Shown here one piece after another: positions 36,817-45,135 of a stretch of DNA of 64,000 nt. Within the stretch, counting starts at the first letter, position 1. Every line of letters begins with the position of its first letter. The stretch lies in NCBI RefSeq assembly GCF_000017405.1, contig NC_009667.1:1536001-1600000 (forward strand), given 5' to 3'. The notes under the pieces are model-generated. The model was not told the DNA's origin. It did not search any database and saw only the letters and a program-made list of their open reading frames with translations. The translations under genes and the position numbers were made by a program. The stretch comes from Brucella anthropi ATCC 49188. GTDB taxonomy: Bacteria > Pseudomonadota > Alphaproteobacteria > Rhizobiales > Rhizobiaceae.

Positions 36817-36987
36817 ATGGTAGCGGAGGTCCGTTGCACCGATAATAGCCCAAACGAAAAGGCCACAATTGCCGTAGTTTCCGTGGGTTTGTCGCGCCGA
36901 CAAGGATACAAGCTCTTCCGTCCCGACGCCGCCAAGTCGGCGTTATCGCCGGGGATCGTTCGTCAGCGCTTGGCGTTGGTGGGATAG
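36817..36987 (+). CDS. Small hypothetical protein (56 residues)
   Basis: A short frame opening at ATG 36817 directly after a near-perfect ribosome-binding site (GGAGAGGGAGAACG) and closing with TAG at 36987, 8 bases before a very strong terminator. The product has a hydrophobic middle (KATIAVVSVGLS) and a basic second half (RRQGYKLFRPDAAK). No family is recognised. Ribosome-binding site plus terminator make it a credible gene despite its length. It lies just outside the prophage late operon and could be host or phage. Confidence 0.55.
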   Translation: MVAEVRCTDNSPNEKATIAVVSVGLSRRQGYKLFRPDAAKSALSPGIVRQRLALVG

Positions 36988-36995
36988 AAACGCAA

Positions 36996-37036
36996 AAAAG
37001 GCCCCTGCCGGTTGATAAAACCGGCAGGGGCCTTTT
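36996..37036. terminator. Strong bidirectional terminator at the prophage edge
   Basis: A perfect 18-bp stem (36996-37013 with 37019-37036) encloses the 5-base loop GATAA, with A-tract and T-tract ends on both sides. It can stop the small plus-strand gene and the phage late operon arriving on the minus strand. Confidence 0.92.
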
Positions 37037-37085
37037 GCATTCGCGGCTATGGTTTCCGCGATGGGATGGGAATTGTTCGTTCTGT

Positions 37086-37658
37086 TCAGCCGGGATCGAT
37101 AGGGCGCGCGGTCCTACTTCGGCCAATCTCTTCTGAATTCTGGTCGATAAGTTTTTGCTGGAATTCAAGGCGCTGCTCCATCGCCTTCATTCCAAGTTCG
37201 AATTCGCTCCGGGGAATAAGCTTGTCATCGACTTTTTCGATGCGGGCTTCATTCCTGTCCGTATTCTCGTTCGTCCGCTGCATGAACATTTCAAGCTCCT
37301 GTCGGGTGACGATCCTCTGCGACATTGCAGACAATCCATCCTTGAGGTCTTTCGTTGCTTCGCGGATCGGCCAATAAGCAAGAGCGCCGATCATAGCGGC
37401 AAAGGTTAGCGCCACGCCGACCGCCTGCCATTGAGGTCGGGAACGTTCGGCAAGCGATGCGGCGAGCGCTTGGAAGCGCTCTTCAAGCTTGCCTGATAGG
37501 TTTACAACGGCAGAATTGACGCCGTTCATTTGGTGGTTGATATCGCGCCGCAGGTCCGCGAACTGGCTTTCAAGGTTCGTAGTGCGTTGCGAAAGAATTC
37601 CGATACGCGCGCCGTAATCTTCGTTGGAAACGTGCCGGTGATCGTCCGAAGCCGTCAT
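37086..37658 (-). CDS. Phage coiled-coil membrane protein
   Basis: A 190-residue protein with an N-terminal heptad-like region, one clear transmembrane segment (AVGVALTFAAMIGALAYWPI, about 78-97) and a long charged, probably coiled-coil C-terminal half. It is the last gene of the phage late operon, after the lysis genes and before the terminator. The layout is compatible with a lysis accessory or spanin-like role, but no lipobox or signal peptide is present and no family is recognised. Confidence 0.65.
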   Translation of the reverse strand: MTASDDHRHVSNEDYGARIGILSQRTTNLESQFADLRRDINHQMNGVNSAVVNLSGKLEERFQALAASLAERSRPQWQAVGVALTFAAMIGALAYWPIREATKDLKDGLSAMSQRIVTRQELEMFMQRTNENTDRNEARIEKVDDKLIPRSEFELGMKAMEQRLEFQQKLIDQNSEEIGRSRTARPIDPG

Positions 37659-37766
37659 TTCAAGTACCCTATATGCGAATGGAAAGAGAGGGTGGGCTGA
37701 TAATCATCGGTTGACATGCGCCCCGTCATTCTGCGTTTATGAAGCATTAACGGGTTGCTTTCAGGG

Positions 37767-38189
37767 ATGGTTTTTAAGGTGTTAAAACAGGCGCTTATCG
37801 GGTTGACCTTCGCCGCTCTTTTTGCCGGACACGCGAGTGCGCAAGCGGCAGGCGATTTCCTGTCAGGTTCTTGCGCGGACGATGCAAACAAGCCGTTCTG
37901 CGAAAGCGCCGCAAAGGATTTCAAGAAGCGGTTTCCGCTCGCCTACAAAGGCGATTATCAAAGCCAACGGAATGTTGCCTTCTGTCTATCAAGTGGCTGC
38001 GATGGCGCGGTTATTAGAAAGCCGATTTTCGCCTGCGCTTGGCGGTTGGTCATCATAACGTCCGGCTCGCCAGACGTAGACCAAAGCGACACCGCTAATA
38101 CAGACGCCGATTGCGGTAAGCTTTCGGAAATCGACCGCCTCACGGCGGCGGCTCAGGCGAAGGAAATCATCGGTCGCTTGTCAAAGTAA
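37767..38189 (+). CDS. Secreted protein encoded opposite the prophage late operon
   Basis: A 140-residue protein with an N-terminal signal peptide (LKQALIGLTFAALFAGHASA, cleavage after ASA) and four to five cysteines in the mature part (GSCADD, FCESA, FCLSSGCDGA, DCGKL). It is the only plus-strand gene in the phage region and converges on the holin-like gene with a 4-base gap. This position and orientation are typical of a lysogenic-conversion (moron) gene. I use ATG 37767; a TTG at 37755 is an alternative. Function unknown. Confidence 0.7.
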   Translation: MVFKVLKQALIGLTFAALFAGHASAQAAGDFLSGSCADDANKPFCESAAKDFKKRFPLAYKGDYQSQRNVAFCLSSGCDGAVIRKPIFACAWRLVIITSGSPDVDQSDTANTDADCGKLSEIDRLTAAAQAKEIIGRLSK

Positions 38190-38193
38190 GCCG

Positions 38194-38601
38194 CTATTTT
38201 CGACCGCGTATCGCCCCGGCAATAGCTGAAATACCCTGTCCAACGACCTGCACGCCGAAGAAGGAAAGCAGGATAGTTCCTTGCCATTCATCGAACGGCG
38301 CAGGATATCGCGGAATTTTCCAGCCAAGCGAAAAACATGTGTCGAACGACACAAGGATCAGGTGCAGCGTAAAGCTGCCTGCGATTAGGAAAGTGATAAG
38401 GCGCATTTCCCAAAAGCCGGAAGTCGAAAGGCGAATTTCCTTTGCAGCCTGCCGGTCAGCAATTTGCCTTTCCAAGTCCTTGATAGCGACGTCGGCAATG
38501 ATCCTTTCGGTTTCATTCGATGCCTTCAACTTCGCTTCGTATGCCTTGGTAAGCTGGCCGACAAGATCGCCAGTAATCCATTTTACGATTGCGGTCCACA
38601 T
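38194..38601 (-). CDS. Holin-like phage membrane protein
   Basis: A 135-residue protein with a charged helical N-terminal half (EAKLKASNETERIIADVAI) followed by two hydrophobic segments (ITFLIAGSFTLHLILVSF and ILLSFFGVQVVGQGISAIAG). Proteins of this type lie beside endolysin genes in Hyphomicrobiales prophages. The location next to the endolysin and the membrane segments suggest a holin. The start at 38601 has GGAGG 8 bases upstream, inside the end of the DUF6527 gene. Confidence 0.68.
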   Translation of the reverse strand: MWTAIVKWITGDLVGQLTKAYEAKLKASNETERIIADVAIKDLERQIADRQAAKEIRLSTSGFWEMRLITFLIAGSFTLHLILVSFDTCFSLGWKIPRYPAPFDEWQGTILLSFFGVQVVGQGISAIAGAIRGRK

Positions 38602-38858
38602 TCTAAGGGCCTCCATTCTCCATCGATAAGAAGGCCATGCCAATGCGGCCCCTCACGCGTATGCAGAACAATTGACGGGGTAACGGAAGGACGGCTCATA
38701 TCGCCGTCCCAAGACCAACCATCGGCGGAGAAACTAACTCCGCCGATTACGTTGCATCCGCATGGGCATAAGAAGAGAAGGCCGACCGGCTTTCCGCCGG
38801 TACGCATCCTAAACTTTACCGCGCCAGCTTGCGCCGACGACCCGAATAGGTTTTGCAC
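38583..38858 (-). CDS. DUF6527-type small phage protein
   Basis: A 91-residue protein with a CPCGC cysteine cluster (about 32-36), then GWSWDGDMSRPSVTPSIVL and PHWHGLLIDGEW. These are the landmarks of the DUF6527 family, common in phage lysis regions. The cysteines and histidines could bind a metal. Function unknown. It overlaps the holin-like gene by 19 bases and follows the endolysin gene by 40 bases. Confidence 0.75.
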   Translation of the reverse strand: MQNLFGSSAQAGAVKFRMRTGGKPVGLLFLCPCGCNVIGGVSFSADGWSWDGDMSRPSVTPSIVLHTREGPHWHGLLIDGEWRPLECGPQS

Positions 38859-38898
38859 GACGGGCGCGGCAATTACCGTGTTGTCCTGATCGTCCTTC

Positions 38899-39870
38899 TT
38901 AGGCCAATTCCTGCTGAATATTGCGGATCGCGCGCGCGATCTGCGGGCCTACGACGGTAAGAATAACCAATCCGCCAAGTCCAAGGCCACCAAAGGCAAG
39001 GATCGACTTCCAGTCAGCGCCCAAGAGCGCCGTAATTCCAGCGCCGCCACCGCCGAGCGCCGTCGTCAGCCAACCCCAAAGGTTGGTTTGCGACTTTGCC
39101 TTTTGCTCGACAACAGGCGGGACAACCGGCTTTTCTTCAACGACTGGTGCGGACATGACGCTATCCGACTGCGCCACAGGAGCCGTTAGGCTGACAAGCG
39201 CCTTATGGAGCGCGGAACGGGTACGCGGTCCCGCAATGCCGTCAACTGCAAGCCCCTTCGCCTTCTGGAATGAGCGGATATCCCCACGGTCGTAGCCGAG
39301 AAGCACAAGCGCCGTCTTCGTGTACCAATCAAGACGATCCTGATAGCCGTTAAGGCCACCATTGATCTTCTTCGTAATCATTTCGTTATCGCCCCGGTCG
39401 GCGTAAACGTTCAGGTTTCGTGTGTCCCAATACCATATAGGACCAAGGCCCTCCCATGGATCGGTATTCATAGCATCGGGGTCTTTAACGAAGTCGGGAA
39501 CGGTCAGGCTGGTCGATGACGCCAGCGTGCGGCACCAATCGCGGAAAGCCGTCGTATTGTATTTGCCGGTAATCTGGATCGACGTCCGGCCCCGGAAAAG
39601 ATATCCATCGCCGTCAAGCGCTGCCGTATTGCCAAGGTCGGTGCGCGTGTCGTAGCGCTTTTGCGCTTCGGTTGGCCCCCATACCTCACGGTCATACCGG
39701 AAGGAGCCGCTTTCGTGCAGGATTTGCGCAAGGTACTGCGCAAGCCTATGCGGCTGATTTAGTCCTACGGCTGGCCCGAATTCATTGAGCGCAACGATAA
39801 CGCTATTTGCGTTTGCCTTTTGTGCGCTCGTGAGGTTTCCGCCAACGATCTTCTGAATGATTTTGAGCAT
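38899..39870 (-). CDS. GH19-type endolysin with peptidoglycan-binding and C-terminal membrane region
   Basis: A 323-residue lysis enzyme. Residues ~1-185 form a glycoside hydrolase family 19 (chitinase/lysozyme-like) domain with candidate catalytic glutamates Glu53 (ILHESGSF) and Glu62, and the GRTSIQITGKYN motif. Residues ~196-225 form a peptidoglycan-binding repeat (FQKAKGLAVDGIAGPRTRSAL). After a proline-rich linker, the C-terminus has a glycine-rich hydrophobic stretch and a clear membrane segment (FGGLGLGGLVILTVVG). The membrane tail is unusual for a soluble endolysin and may localise it or give it holin-like properties. Confidence 0.87.
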   Translation of the reverse strand: MLKIIQKIVGGNLTSAQKANANSVIVALNEFGPAVGLNQPHRLAQYLAQILHESGSFRYDREVWGPTEAQKRYDTRTDLGNTAALDGDGYLFRGRTSIQITGKYNTTAFRDWCRTLASSTSLTVPDFVKDPDAMNTDPWEGLGPIWYWDTRNLNVYADRGDNEMITKKINGGLNGYQDRLDWYTKTALVLLGYDRGDIRSFQKAKGLAVDGIAGPRTRSALHKALVSLTAPVAQSDSVMSAPVVEEKPVVPPVVEQKAKSQTNLWGWLTTALGGGGAGITALLGADWKSILAFGGLGLGGLVILTVVGPQIARAIRNIQQELA

Positions 39871-39885
39871 TGCGAACCTTCGCTG

Positions 39886-41001
39886 TCAGCTTGGCACAAG
39901 GATGTCATCACCGCCGACGCTTGCGCCGCCGGATGATCCGCTTGAGCCGCTTGATTTCTTTGTGGGTTTCTTCGGCGACCGCGTGTCTTTGCCAGCGTTC
40001 GCGCTTGGGAGTTTTACCGTTAGGCGAGTGGTCCAGCCGCTATTCGAATAGCTGTGGCTGACCTCTTCGATGCGATAAGAGCCATCGACACCAGCCCGCG
40101 CGCCGGAGATTATGCAGGTTCCGCCGGGCCGGGCTAAAGCCGTCCCGTCGATTTCGACCGTCCCGCCGCCCTTGTCGCGTTCAACTTCTTTGGCCTTGCC
40201 TTTCGAAGTTGATACGGCGTCGCCTTCGTCCGATCCCGACTTCTTGCCGTAAGAGACAAGAACGTCGTCTTCATTTTGAACCGATGCTTCGGCTTCTTTC
40301 CACTTTGCTTCTTTGCGGTCGTAGTAGCGTGCCTTTACAGTCTTGTGCCGAGGGCGACCCGTAACCGGACGGATATCCCAAGCGATCAGATTAACGCCCC
40401 ACGCTGCCGTAATAGTCGGCATCGCTGCGCCAGACGCCGCGCCGCCGGTCTTTGAAACCATTGCCGCCTTATTGCCTTGGATTTTGAAAATCCCGCCGAC
40501 TTCCCGTGCGGTACGTTCGGCAAAGGCGATAAAGCTTTCGCCGTCCAAACCCCACCAATCGCGTTCAATACCGGCTAGCTCATCATCGACCTTGATATCG
40601 GTAATGCCCGCTTGCTCGCCCGCCTTTTTCAAAGCGGTTTCGAGGTTGGCTTTGTCGATATTTAAATGCTGATGTTGCTTGACCTTGCTTTGCGTATCGA
40701 TCCCCTTTGCGGAGATTGACAGAACGCGGCCACCGCCGCGCGAGCCGGACGATTGAACTTCATCAACGGTGCCCGTGAAGACAACGCTTAAACCTTCGCC
40801 CTCCCAACCGAACGACACCGACATTGGGTCGCCCGTCTTGGGAAACCGAATTACCTGATCCTTGTCGTCAATCGATATTGACGCGGTATCGGAAGAAGAG
40901 CCTTCCTTGTCAGTCGTTTCGAGTGAAATAAGGATCGGAAGAAGTTTTGATGAAATGTCTTGTCCGGCGACCTTAACTTGATAGATCGCACGCCGCGCCA
41001 T
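39886..41001 (-). CDS. Phage late control/tail hub protein, P2 gpD-like
   Basis: A 371-residue protein of the GpD family, which forms the baseplate hub in P2-like myophages. Recognisable parts are the early SLETTDKEGSSSDTASI region with ISIDDKD, the FTGTVDEV barrel element and the C-terminal GGTCIISGARAGVDGSYRIEEVSH. The C-terminus (KKPTKKSSGSSGSSGG) is a flexible basic tail. The start at 41001 follows the stop of the gpX gene. As in P2 it lies at the end of the tail operon after gpU. Confidence 0.88.
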   Translation of the reverse strand: MARRAIYQVKVAGQDISSKLLPILISLETTDKEGSSSDTASISIDDKDQVIRFPKTGDPMSVSFGWEGEGLSVVFTGTVDEVQSSGSRGGGRVLSISAKGIDTQSKVKQHQHLNIDKANLETALKKAGEQAGITDIKVDDELAGIERDWWGLDGESFIAFAERTAREVGGIFKIQGNKAAMVSKTGGAASGAAMPTITAAWGVNLIAWDIRPVTGRPRHKTVKARYYDRKEAKWKEAEASVQNEDDVLVSYGKKSGSDEGDAVSTSKGKAKEVERDKGGGTVEIDGTALARPGGTCIISGARAGVDGSYRIEEVSHSYSNSGWTTRLTVKLPSANAGKDTRSPKKPTKKSSGSSGSSGGASVGGDDILVPS

Positions 41002-41006
41002 ATTGG

Positions 41007-41246
41007 CTAATCCCAAAGTGAAGTGATTTCGACGTTTTGCGCGTCGCGTTCGTTCGGAATAGGAATGGTGACTACAGTTCCGACCGGAATAAATGCGCCC
41101 AATTCAGCCAAGTCTTGATTTTGAGGCAATTCATAAGTCGCCTCAATTAAACCAATCATTGGGCGTTGGAACCTCTGCCAAATGATAAGGTCGAGCGTCA
41201 TCAAGTCGGACATGACTGTTACGCGCTCAAAGCCGAGAATATTCAT
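41007..41246 (-). CDS. Phage tail protein X, LysM-like
   Basis: A 79-residue protein matching the tail X family: a compact LysM-like fold with LDLIIWQRF, TYELPQNQDLAELGAFIPVGTVV and a C-terminal ITSLWD. It probably stabilises the tail hub. Its ATG overlaps the stop of the gpU gene, so translation is coupled. Confidence 0.85.
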   Translation of the reverse strand: MNILGFERVTVMSDLMTLDLIIWQRFQRPMIGLIEATYELPQNQDLAELGAFIPVGTVVTIPIPNERDAQNVEITSLWD

Positions 41247-41665
41247 CCGAGCAGCCCCGACATAATTGAAAAAATTCCGGTTTTCGCAGGCGGATCGGAG
41301 CGCTTGACTGACACGGTGAATTCAATAACCCTGCCCAAACCCTTAGCGTCGATGTAGCTGGACTGTTCCGAAATTTTTTCGATTACTACCCATCCAAGCG
41401 GCGTTCCATCTCCGCGCATATAGGGTAGTGGTTTCCCCGCTCTGCGCTGCTGATGAAGCCCCTCAAGGTTCGACAGACCTCCGAATTTGTGCGGGAAAAG
41501 CCGTCCTTGAATTGACCAGTTTTCGGAACTTTCACCAACCCATTCGAGCGTTGGGCGGCGACCCATAACGGATTTCTCCGCAAAGTCGCCGCCCGTTTCG
41601 TGGCTGGTTTCGTGAAAGTTGAGAGGGCTTACTTCGAAAAGCGTTGAACCTAAAGCCGCAAGCAT
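41243..41665 (-). CDS. Phage tail completion protein, P2 gpU-like
   Basis: A 140-residue protein of the GpU family. Typical parts are GRRPTLEWVGESSENWSIQGRLFP and GDGTPLGWVVIEKISEQSS. In P2-like phages gpU completes the distal tail end after tube assembly. It lies between the tape measure and gpX genes. Confidence 0.88.
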   Translation of the reverse strand: MLAALGSTLFEVSPLNFHETSHETGGDFAEKSVMGRRPTLEWVGESSENWSIQGRLFPHKFGGLSNLEGLHQQRRAGKPLPYMRGDGTPLGWVVIEKISEQSSYIDAKGLGRVIEFTVSVKRSDPPAKTGIFSIMSGLLG

Positions 41666-41686
41666 CTTGAAACTTCCTTTTTCGGC

Positions 41687-44032
41687 TTAGTCCCAATCGC
41701 TATGAATTCCGCGAAGTTGGGCTTCGATAGCGTCGTTAAGTTTCCGCCCGACGCTTTCTGGATTGCTGACGCCGTGGATATGAATGTCGCCAAACTGAAA
41801 ACGTGAACCGGCAGCAGAAGCACGCGTTGATCCGGCGAACCCGCCGGGCGCTTTCCCGTTTGGATGCACGTAACCATTCCTGCTAGGCGTAATAATTTCC
41901 GGCCCGTCTTCGCCCGTCAGGTACGTACTTCCGGCAGAGATTGGCCCGCCCTTTGCACGCTTACCGTCCGGTACGATAGCTCCGCCCATGTACGAAGGCG
42001 TATTCACGCCGCCAGAACCATCGGAGCCACCAGTAACGGTATAAGGAAGGCCGCTAGGGCCAACGGGTCCGGACAGTGCAGACATAAGCTTGCCTGCCGC
42101 TTCAACGCCCGACCGAAGCCAGCCTACAAGCGTGCTGATCTTTTCGATTATAGTTGATACGGCACCGCCGACGACGCCGCCGACCGTTTCACCCCATGAC
42201 TTCCATTCGGCGTTTGTTGCGCCCAACGGTCCAAGGAGATTGCTAATCGAATTGAAGATATCCGTCGAAAACTTCGCGATAGGTTCAATGATCGGTTTTA
42301 CCGGCTCAAGTGCTTTGACGAAGCCTTCCCCGACACCAACGAAGAAGGATTTCAATCCTTCCCAATTGTTGTAGATCAGCGTACCTGCCGCCGCGATCCC
42401 GGCTAGGACAGCGCCGACGCCGGTAAACATCAGAGCGCCACGAAGCGCTACCGCTGCCCCGCGTAGGATGGAGAAGCCACCGCGCAAGAGATTGAGCGGA
42501 TTTAGCATCCTCAGAAGGCCGCGACCGGCAACAATACCGGCATCGGCGAGCCGGGCAAAAACGCCCGGCGCTTTGCCGGTTGCAGCCGTAGCAAGCCTTG
42601 AGCGAAGAGCGAGAGTACCGAAGTAGCCGGATGCAACGGACAAGCTTTTGCGAAGTGGCCCCATAAGAACCTTGCTTGCCACGAACGCCGCAGGTGCGAT
42701 ACCGCGCAACCCAAGAGAAAGCACAGAAAGCGCGCCGCCCTTCGCCATTAGGCCGACGAAATTAAGGGCCGTCAGTGCAATGCGGAGGCCGATCAGCGCC
42801 GACGTAACCAGAACGATCGAACGGGTTAGCTTCGGATTGGCTTCGGCAAATTCAGCCAGCTTCGTCGCCGCAAGCGATACCGCATCAGCGATATCGTTGA
42901 ACGCCGGAAGAAGTGCAACGCCTAGCGAAGCATTGAGGTTTTCAATAGTAGCGCGCAGGCGATCCGCGAAGCCGCGCGAAGTTTTAAGACGGCGCTGATA
43001 ATCTTCTTCAACGACGCCCTGCGCTTTCATCGCTTCGGCGCGAATGCGGCGGTATTCAAGAATGTTTTGGATTAGAGGGCGCAAGCCCTTCTGTACCTGA
43101 GCATCTTGGAAAAGGTCGCCGAGCTTGCCGAGGTCGCCTTTAAGTGTGCGGTTCGTGATTTCGGCAATGGCTTCAATAGGCGTCATGCCTTTGTCCATTG
43201 CCTTCTTCATCGACTTTTCAAGATCGACGCCCATTTTGTCAAAGGCTTTACGCGTCTGTGGTGCGTTGATCTTTTGAAGGACGTTGGCGAGGTTGGTTGC
43301 CGCTTCTTCGCTATCTCCTGCGCCTTTGCGCACGATCTGCAAAGCTGCCGAAAGATCAGCGACGGCGGGAACACCCTTTTGCTTCAAGCCCTGATAGGCA
43401 GCGCCGAGCGACGGGAAATATTGAGCCATATCGCGAAGCTCAAAAGCGCCTTCCTTACCGGCCTGCGCCATGGCGTCGAGCGCCTTGCCGAAGTCCGTAG
43501 CGGGCACCTTGAGATTGTCCAAGGCGGCAAAGCCAGCCTTAGCAAGATCGTCAACTTCGGCACGATAAGCGGTCGCGGCTCGACCAATTGGCTTGAGAAG
43601 GCCGAGCGCGTCATTTTCATTCGCGCCGAAGCCGACAAGGGTATCCATACCCTGCGCCATCTTCGATGTTGCCTGATTGGTTTCGCGGGCAACTTGGCGA
43701 AGCTGCTTGCCAAGAGCGCCAAGACGCTCTTGCGGGATATTGGCCTTCTGACCGATATCCTCAAGCTGCGTTTCTAGGTTCATTGCCGCGTCTAACGGCG
43801 CGGACAGTGCCGACTTGAGCGTATAGAACGCCGCGACAGCATCGACCATTCGACCGCGCGCGTTGTCGAGCGCTTTGTTATTGCGGTCTATCGCCGAATT
43901 TAATCGGGACTGCATACCGTTGATATCGGTTGCAGCCTTGCCAATGCTGCGAAGAGCAGTAGCAGCCTTTGTCGCTGGCTTGGAAACGCCGTCGATAAGC
44001 CGGACGAGCAGGGATGACGTCAGGTTCGCCAC
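41687..44032 (-). CDS. Phage tail tape measure protein, P2 gpT-like
   Basis: A 781-residue tape measure protein. It has an N-terminal helical region (LLVRLIDGVSKPATKAATAL), the TP901-type core (QVARETNQATSKMAQGMDTLVGFG), several hydrophobic segments at about 405-540 (IVLVTSALIGLRIALTALNF; GVGAVLAGIAAAGTLIYNN) and a glycine-rich C-terminus. Its length sets the tail length, here compatible with a tail near 110-120 nm by the usual 1.5 Å per residue rule. The gpE/gpE' chaperone gene precedes it, as in P2. Confidence 0.92.
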   Translation of the reverse strand: MANLTSSLLVRLIDGVSKPATKAATALRSIGKAATDINGMQSRLNSAIDRNNKALDNARGRMVDAVAAFYTLKSALSAPLDAAMNLETQLEDIGQKANIPQERLGALGKQLRQVARETNQATSKMAQGMDTLVGFGANENDALGLLKPIGRAATAYRAEVDDLAKAGFAALDNLKVPATDFGKALDAMAQAGKEGAFELRDMAQYFPSLGAAYQGLKQKGVPAVADLSAALQIVRKGAGDSEEAATNLANVLQKINAPQTRKAFDKMGVDLEKSMKKAMDKGMTPIEAIAEITNRTLKGDLGKLGDLFQDAQVQKGLRPLIQNILEYRRIRAEAMKAQGVVEEDYQRRLKTSRGFADRLRATIENLNASLGVALLPAFNDIADAVSLAATKLAEFAEANPKLTRSIVLVTSALIGLRIALTALNFVGLMAKGGALSVLSLGLRGIAPAAFVASKVLMGPLRKSLSVASGYFGTLALRSRLATAATGKAPGVFARLADAGIVAGRGLLRMLNPLNLLRGGFSILRGAAVALRGALMFTGVGAVLAGIAAAGTLIYNNWEGLKSFFVGVGEGFVKALEPVKPIIEPIAKFSTDIFNSISNLLGPLGATNAEWKSWGETVGGVVGGAVSTIIEKISTLVGWLRSGVEAAGKLMSALSGPVGPSGLPYTVTGGSDGSGGVNTPSYMGGAIVPDGKRAKGGPISAGSTYLTGEDGPEIITPSRNGYVHPNGKAPGGFAGSTRASAAGSRFQFGDIHIHGVSNPESVGRKLNDAIEAQLRGIHSDWD

Positions 44033-44084
44033 GGCGTTTCCTTCCTAGATCGACATAAGTTCTTTTGGATGGTTTGAGCAGCGG

Positions 44085-44539
44085 TTAGCCGCGTGTATTT
44101 TTCGCTATGCGAGCGGCTTGCGCCCACCATTCAAGGAACTCTAGGGGTTCCATGTCGAGGAAATTAGGGATTGGCGTATTGAGGATATGCGAAGTATCCG
44201 CAACCGCTACGCGCCAGTCTTTTCCTCGCCATCCGACGCTTCCGGCTCCCCCAAAACTTCGGTAGCCTCTTCGACGCCTTTGATAAGGTCTTTGAAGTCG
44301 AGTTCCATTGCAGCGACTTCACCGATATCTGAAAGCGTTCCGACGAAAGCGACCATTGCACGGAACATATCGGCATTCATATTCGCCGCATTGTCTTCGT
44401 CGCCGTCCTTGAGCGCCATAATCTTCGGAAGATGGTCGCCGATAGCGATCATATCCTTAGCCTTTGGCCGGTGAAGCACCAGCGCGTCGATCCGCTTCCC
44501 GTCGATTTCGATAGGGTAATCAAGCTGAATTGTTTTCAT
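44085..44539 (-). CDS. Tail assembly fusion gpE+E' made by -1 frameshift
   Basis: The minus-1 frame past the slippery site is open to a TAA at 44085-44087 and encodes 44 further residues, beginning DWRVAVADTSHIL and containing IPNFLDMEPLEFLEWWAQAA. This is a recognisable GpE'-family sequence with no start codon or ribosome-binding site of its own. Joining it to gpE through a -1 shift at the AAG codon gives a 151-residue protein. This mirrors the gpE/gpE+E' pair required for P2 tails. The extension ends 52 bases before the tape measure gene. Confidence 0.82.
44207..44539 (-). CDS. Phage tail assembly chaperone, P2 gpE-like
   Basis: A 110-residue protein of the gpE family, starting KTIQLDYPIEIDGKRIDALVLHRPKAKDM and ending EEKTGA. 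In P2-like phages it binds the tape measure during tail assembly. A fraction of ribosomes is expected to shift frame near its end to make the longer gpE+E' form listed separately. It has an acidic C-terminal half. Confidence 0.88.
   Translation of the reverse strand: MKTIQLDYPIEIDGKRIDALVLHRPKAKDMIAIGDHLPKIMALKDGDEDNAANMNADMFRAMVAFVGTLSDIGEVAAMELDFKDLIKGVEEATEVLGEPEASDGEEKTGA
44219..44225 (-). promoter_or_regulatory. Programmed -1 frameshift (slippery) site
   Basis: On the minus strand the sequence is G-GAA-AAG in the gpE frame, 10 bases before the gpE stop codon. The AAG codon can re-pair as AAA after a one-base backward slip, a known efficient slip in bacteria. P2 itself uses a T-rich heptamer at this point. 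Confidence 0.6.
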
Positions 44540-44545
44540 GATCTA

Positions 44546-45082
44546 TTAGCCTGCGCGCGGGATGCGGAGAATTTGATTGGTGGTTTCGTTCTGATCAATG
44601 CCGTTGATGCGCCATTGATTGGTCCAGAAGTCCCAAAAGATTTTCTCGGTTCCGTTCCACCACAGTTGATAGCTAGTGAGTTCGTTGATTGCGTACTCAT
44701 TGGCGGAAACTTCGCCGCGCTGAAACGCGTCAGGAGCCACGCGGCCAAGACGCCCTTCCATGATGGCTTTAAGTTCAATCGAAGCGCCGGTTCGGCGATC
44801 CTTCAATTCACCGTAGCCGGTATAAATATGCTTGTTTTTGGAACCCAAACCGAATTGAGCAAGCAGGTCGGGATCATACCCGGCGAGCTTAAAAGTTGGC
44901 TCAAACTTCTGAATGCCGACTTCAAGTTCGATTTGGACGCGAGCGCCGCCCGCATGATGGTCCTGATAGATAGCCTGCAAGTCAGGAAGCTTGAATTCCT
45001 GAATAGCAAGGTGCTTCGAATTCGACGGATCGTCGTCGCCGCAAAACAGGTTTGCAGCCTCCAAAATATAAAGCGTGGACAT
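44546..45082 (-). CDS. Phage major tail tube protein, P2 FII-like
   Basis: A 178-residue protein of the contractile-tail tube family. Landmarks are HLAIQEFKLPDLQAIYQDHHAGG near the start and LWWNGTEKIFWDFWTNQWRING near the end. It stacks into the inner tail tube under the sheath. It lies directly after the sheath gene in transcription order, as in P2. Confidence 0.9.
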   Translation of the reverse strand: MSTLYILEAANLFCGDDDPSNSKHLAIQEFKLPDLQAIYQDHHAGGARVQIELEVGIQKFEPTFKLAGYDPDLLAQFGLGSKNKHIYTGYGELKDRRTGASIELKAIMEGRLGRVAPDAFQRGEVSANEYAINELTSYQLWWNGTEKIFWDFWTNQWRINGIDQNETTNQILRIPRAG

Positions 45083-45135
45083 ATCTTGCCCGCTCCTAAA
45101 CCAGATTGTGAGGGAATAGCGGAAGGACGCGGCGG

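Noticed and set aside
36718..37085. Possible prophage attachment site or tRNA remnant near the left boundary
   Set aside because: No tRNA-like fold was seen, and without the right end of the prophage a direct repeat cannot be tested.
44164..44376. A separate 70-residue minus-strand ORF at the gpE/E' junction
   Set aside because: It is in the third frame; the conserved gpE' sequence is in the -1 frame relative to gpE and explains the region.
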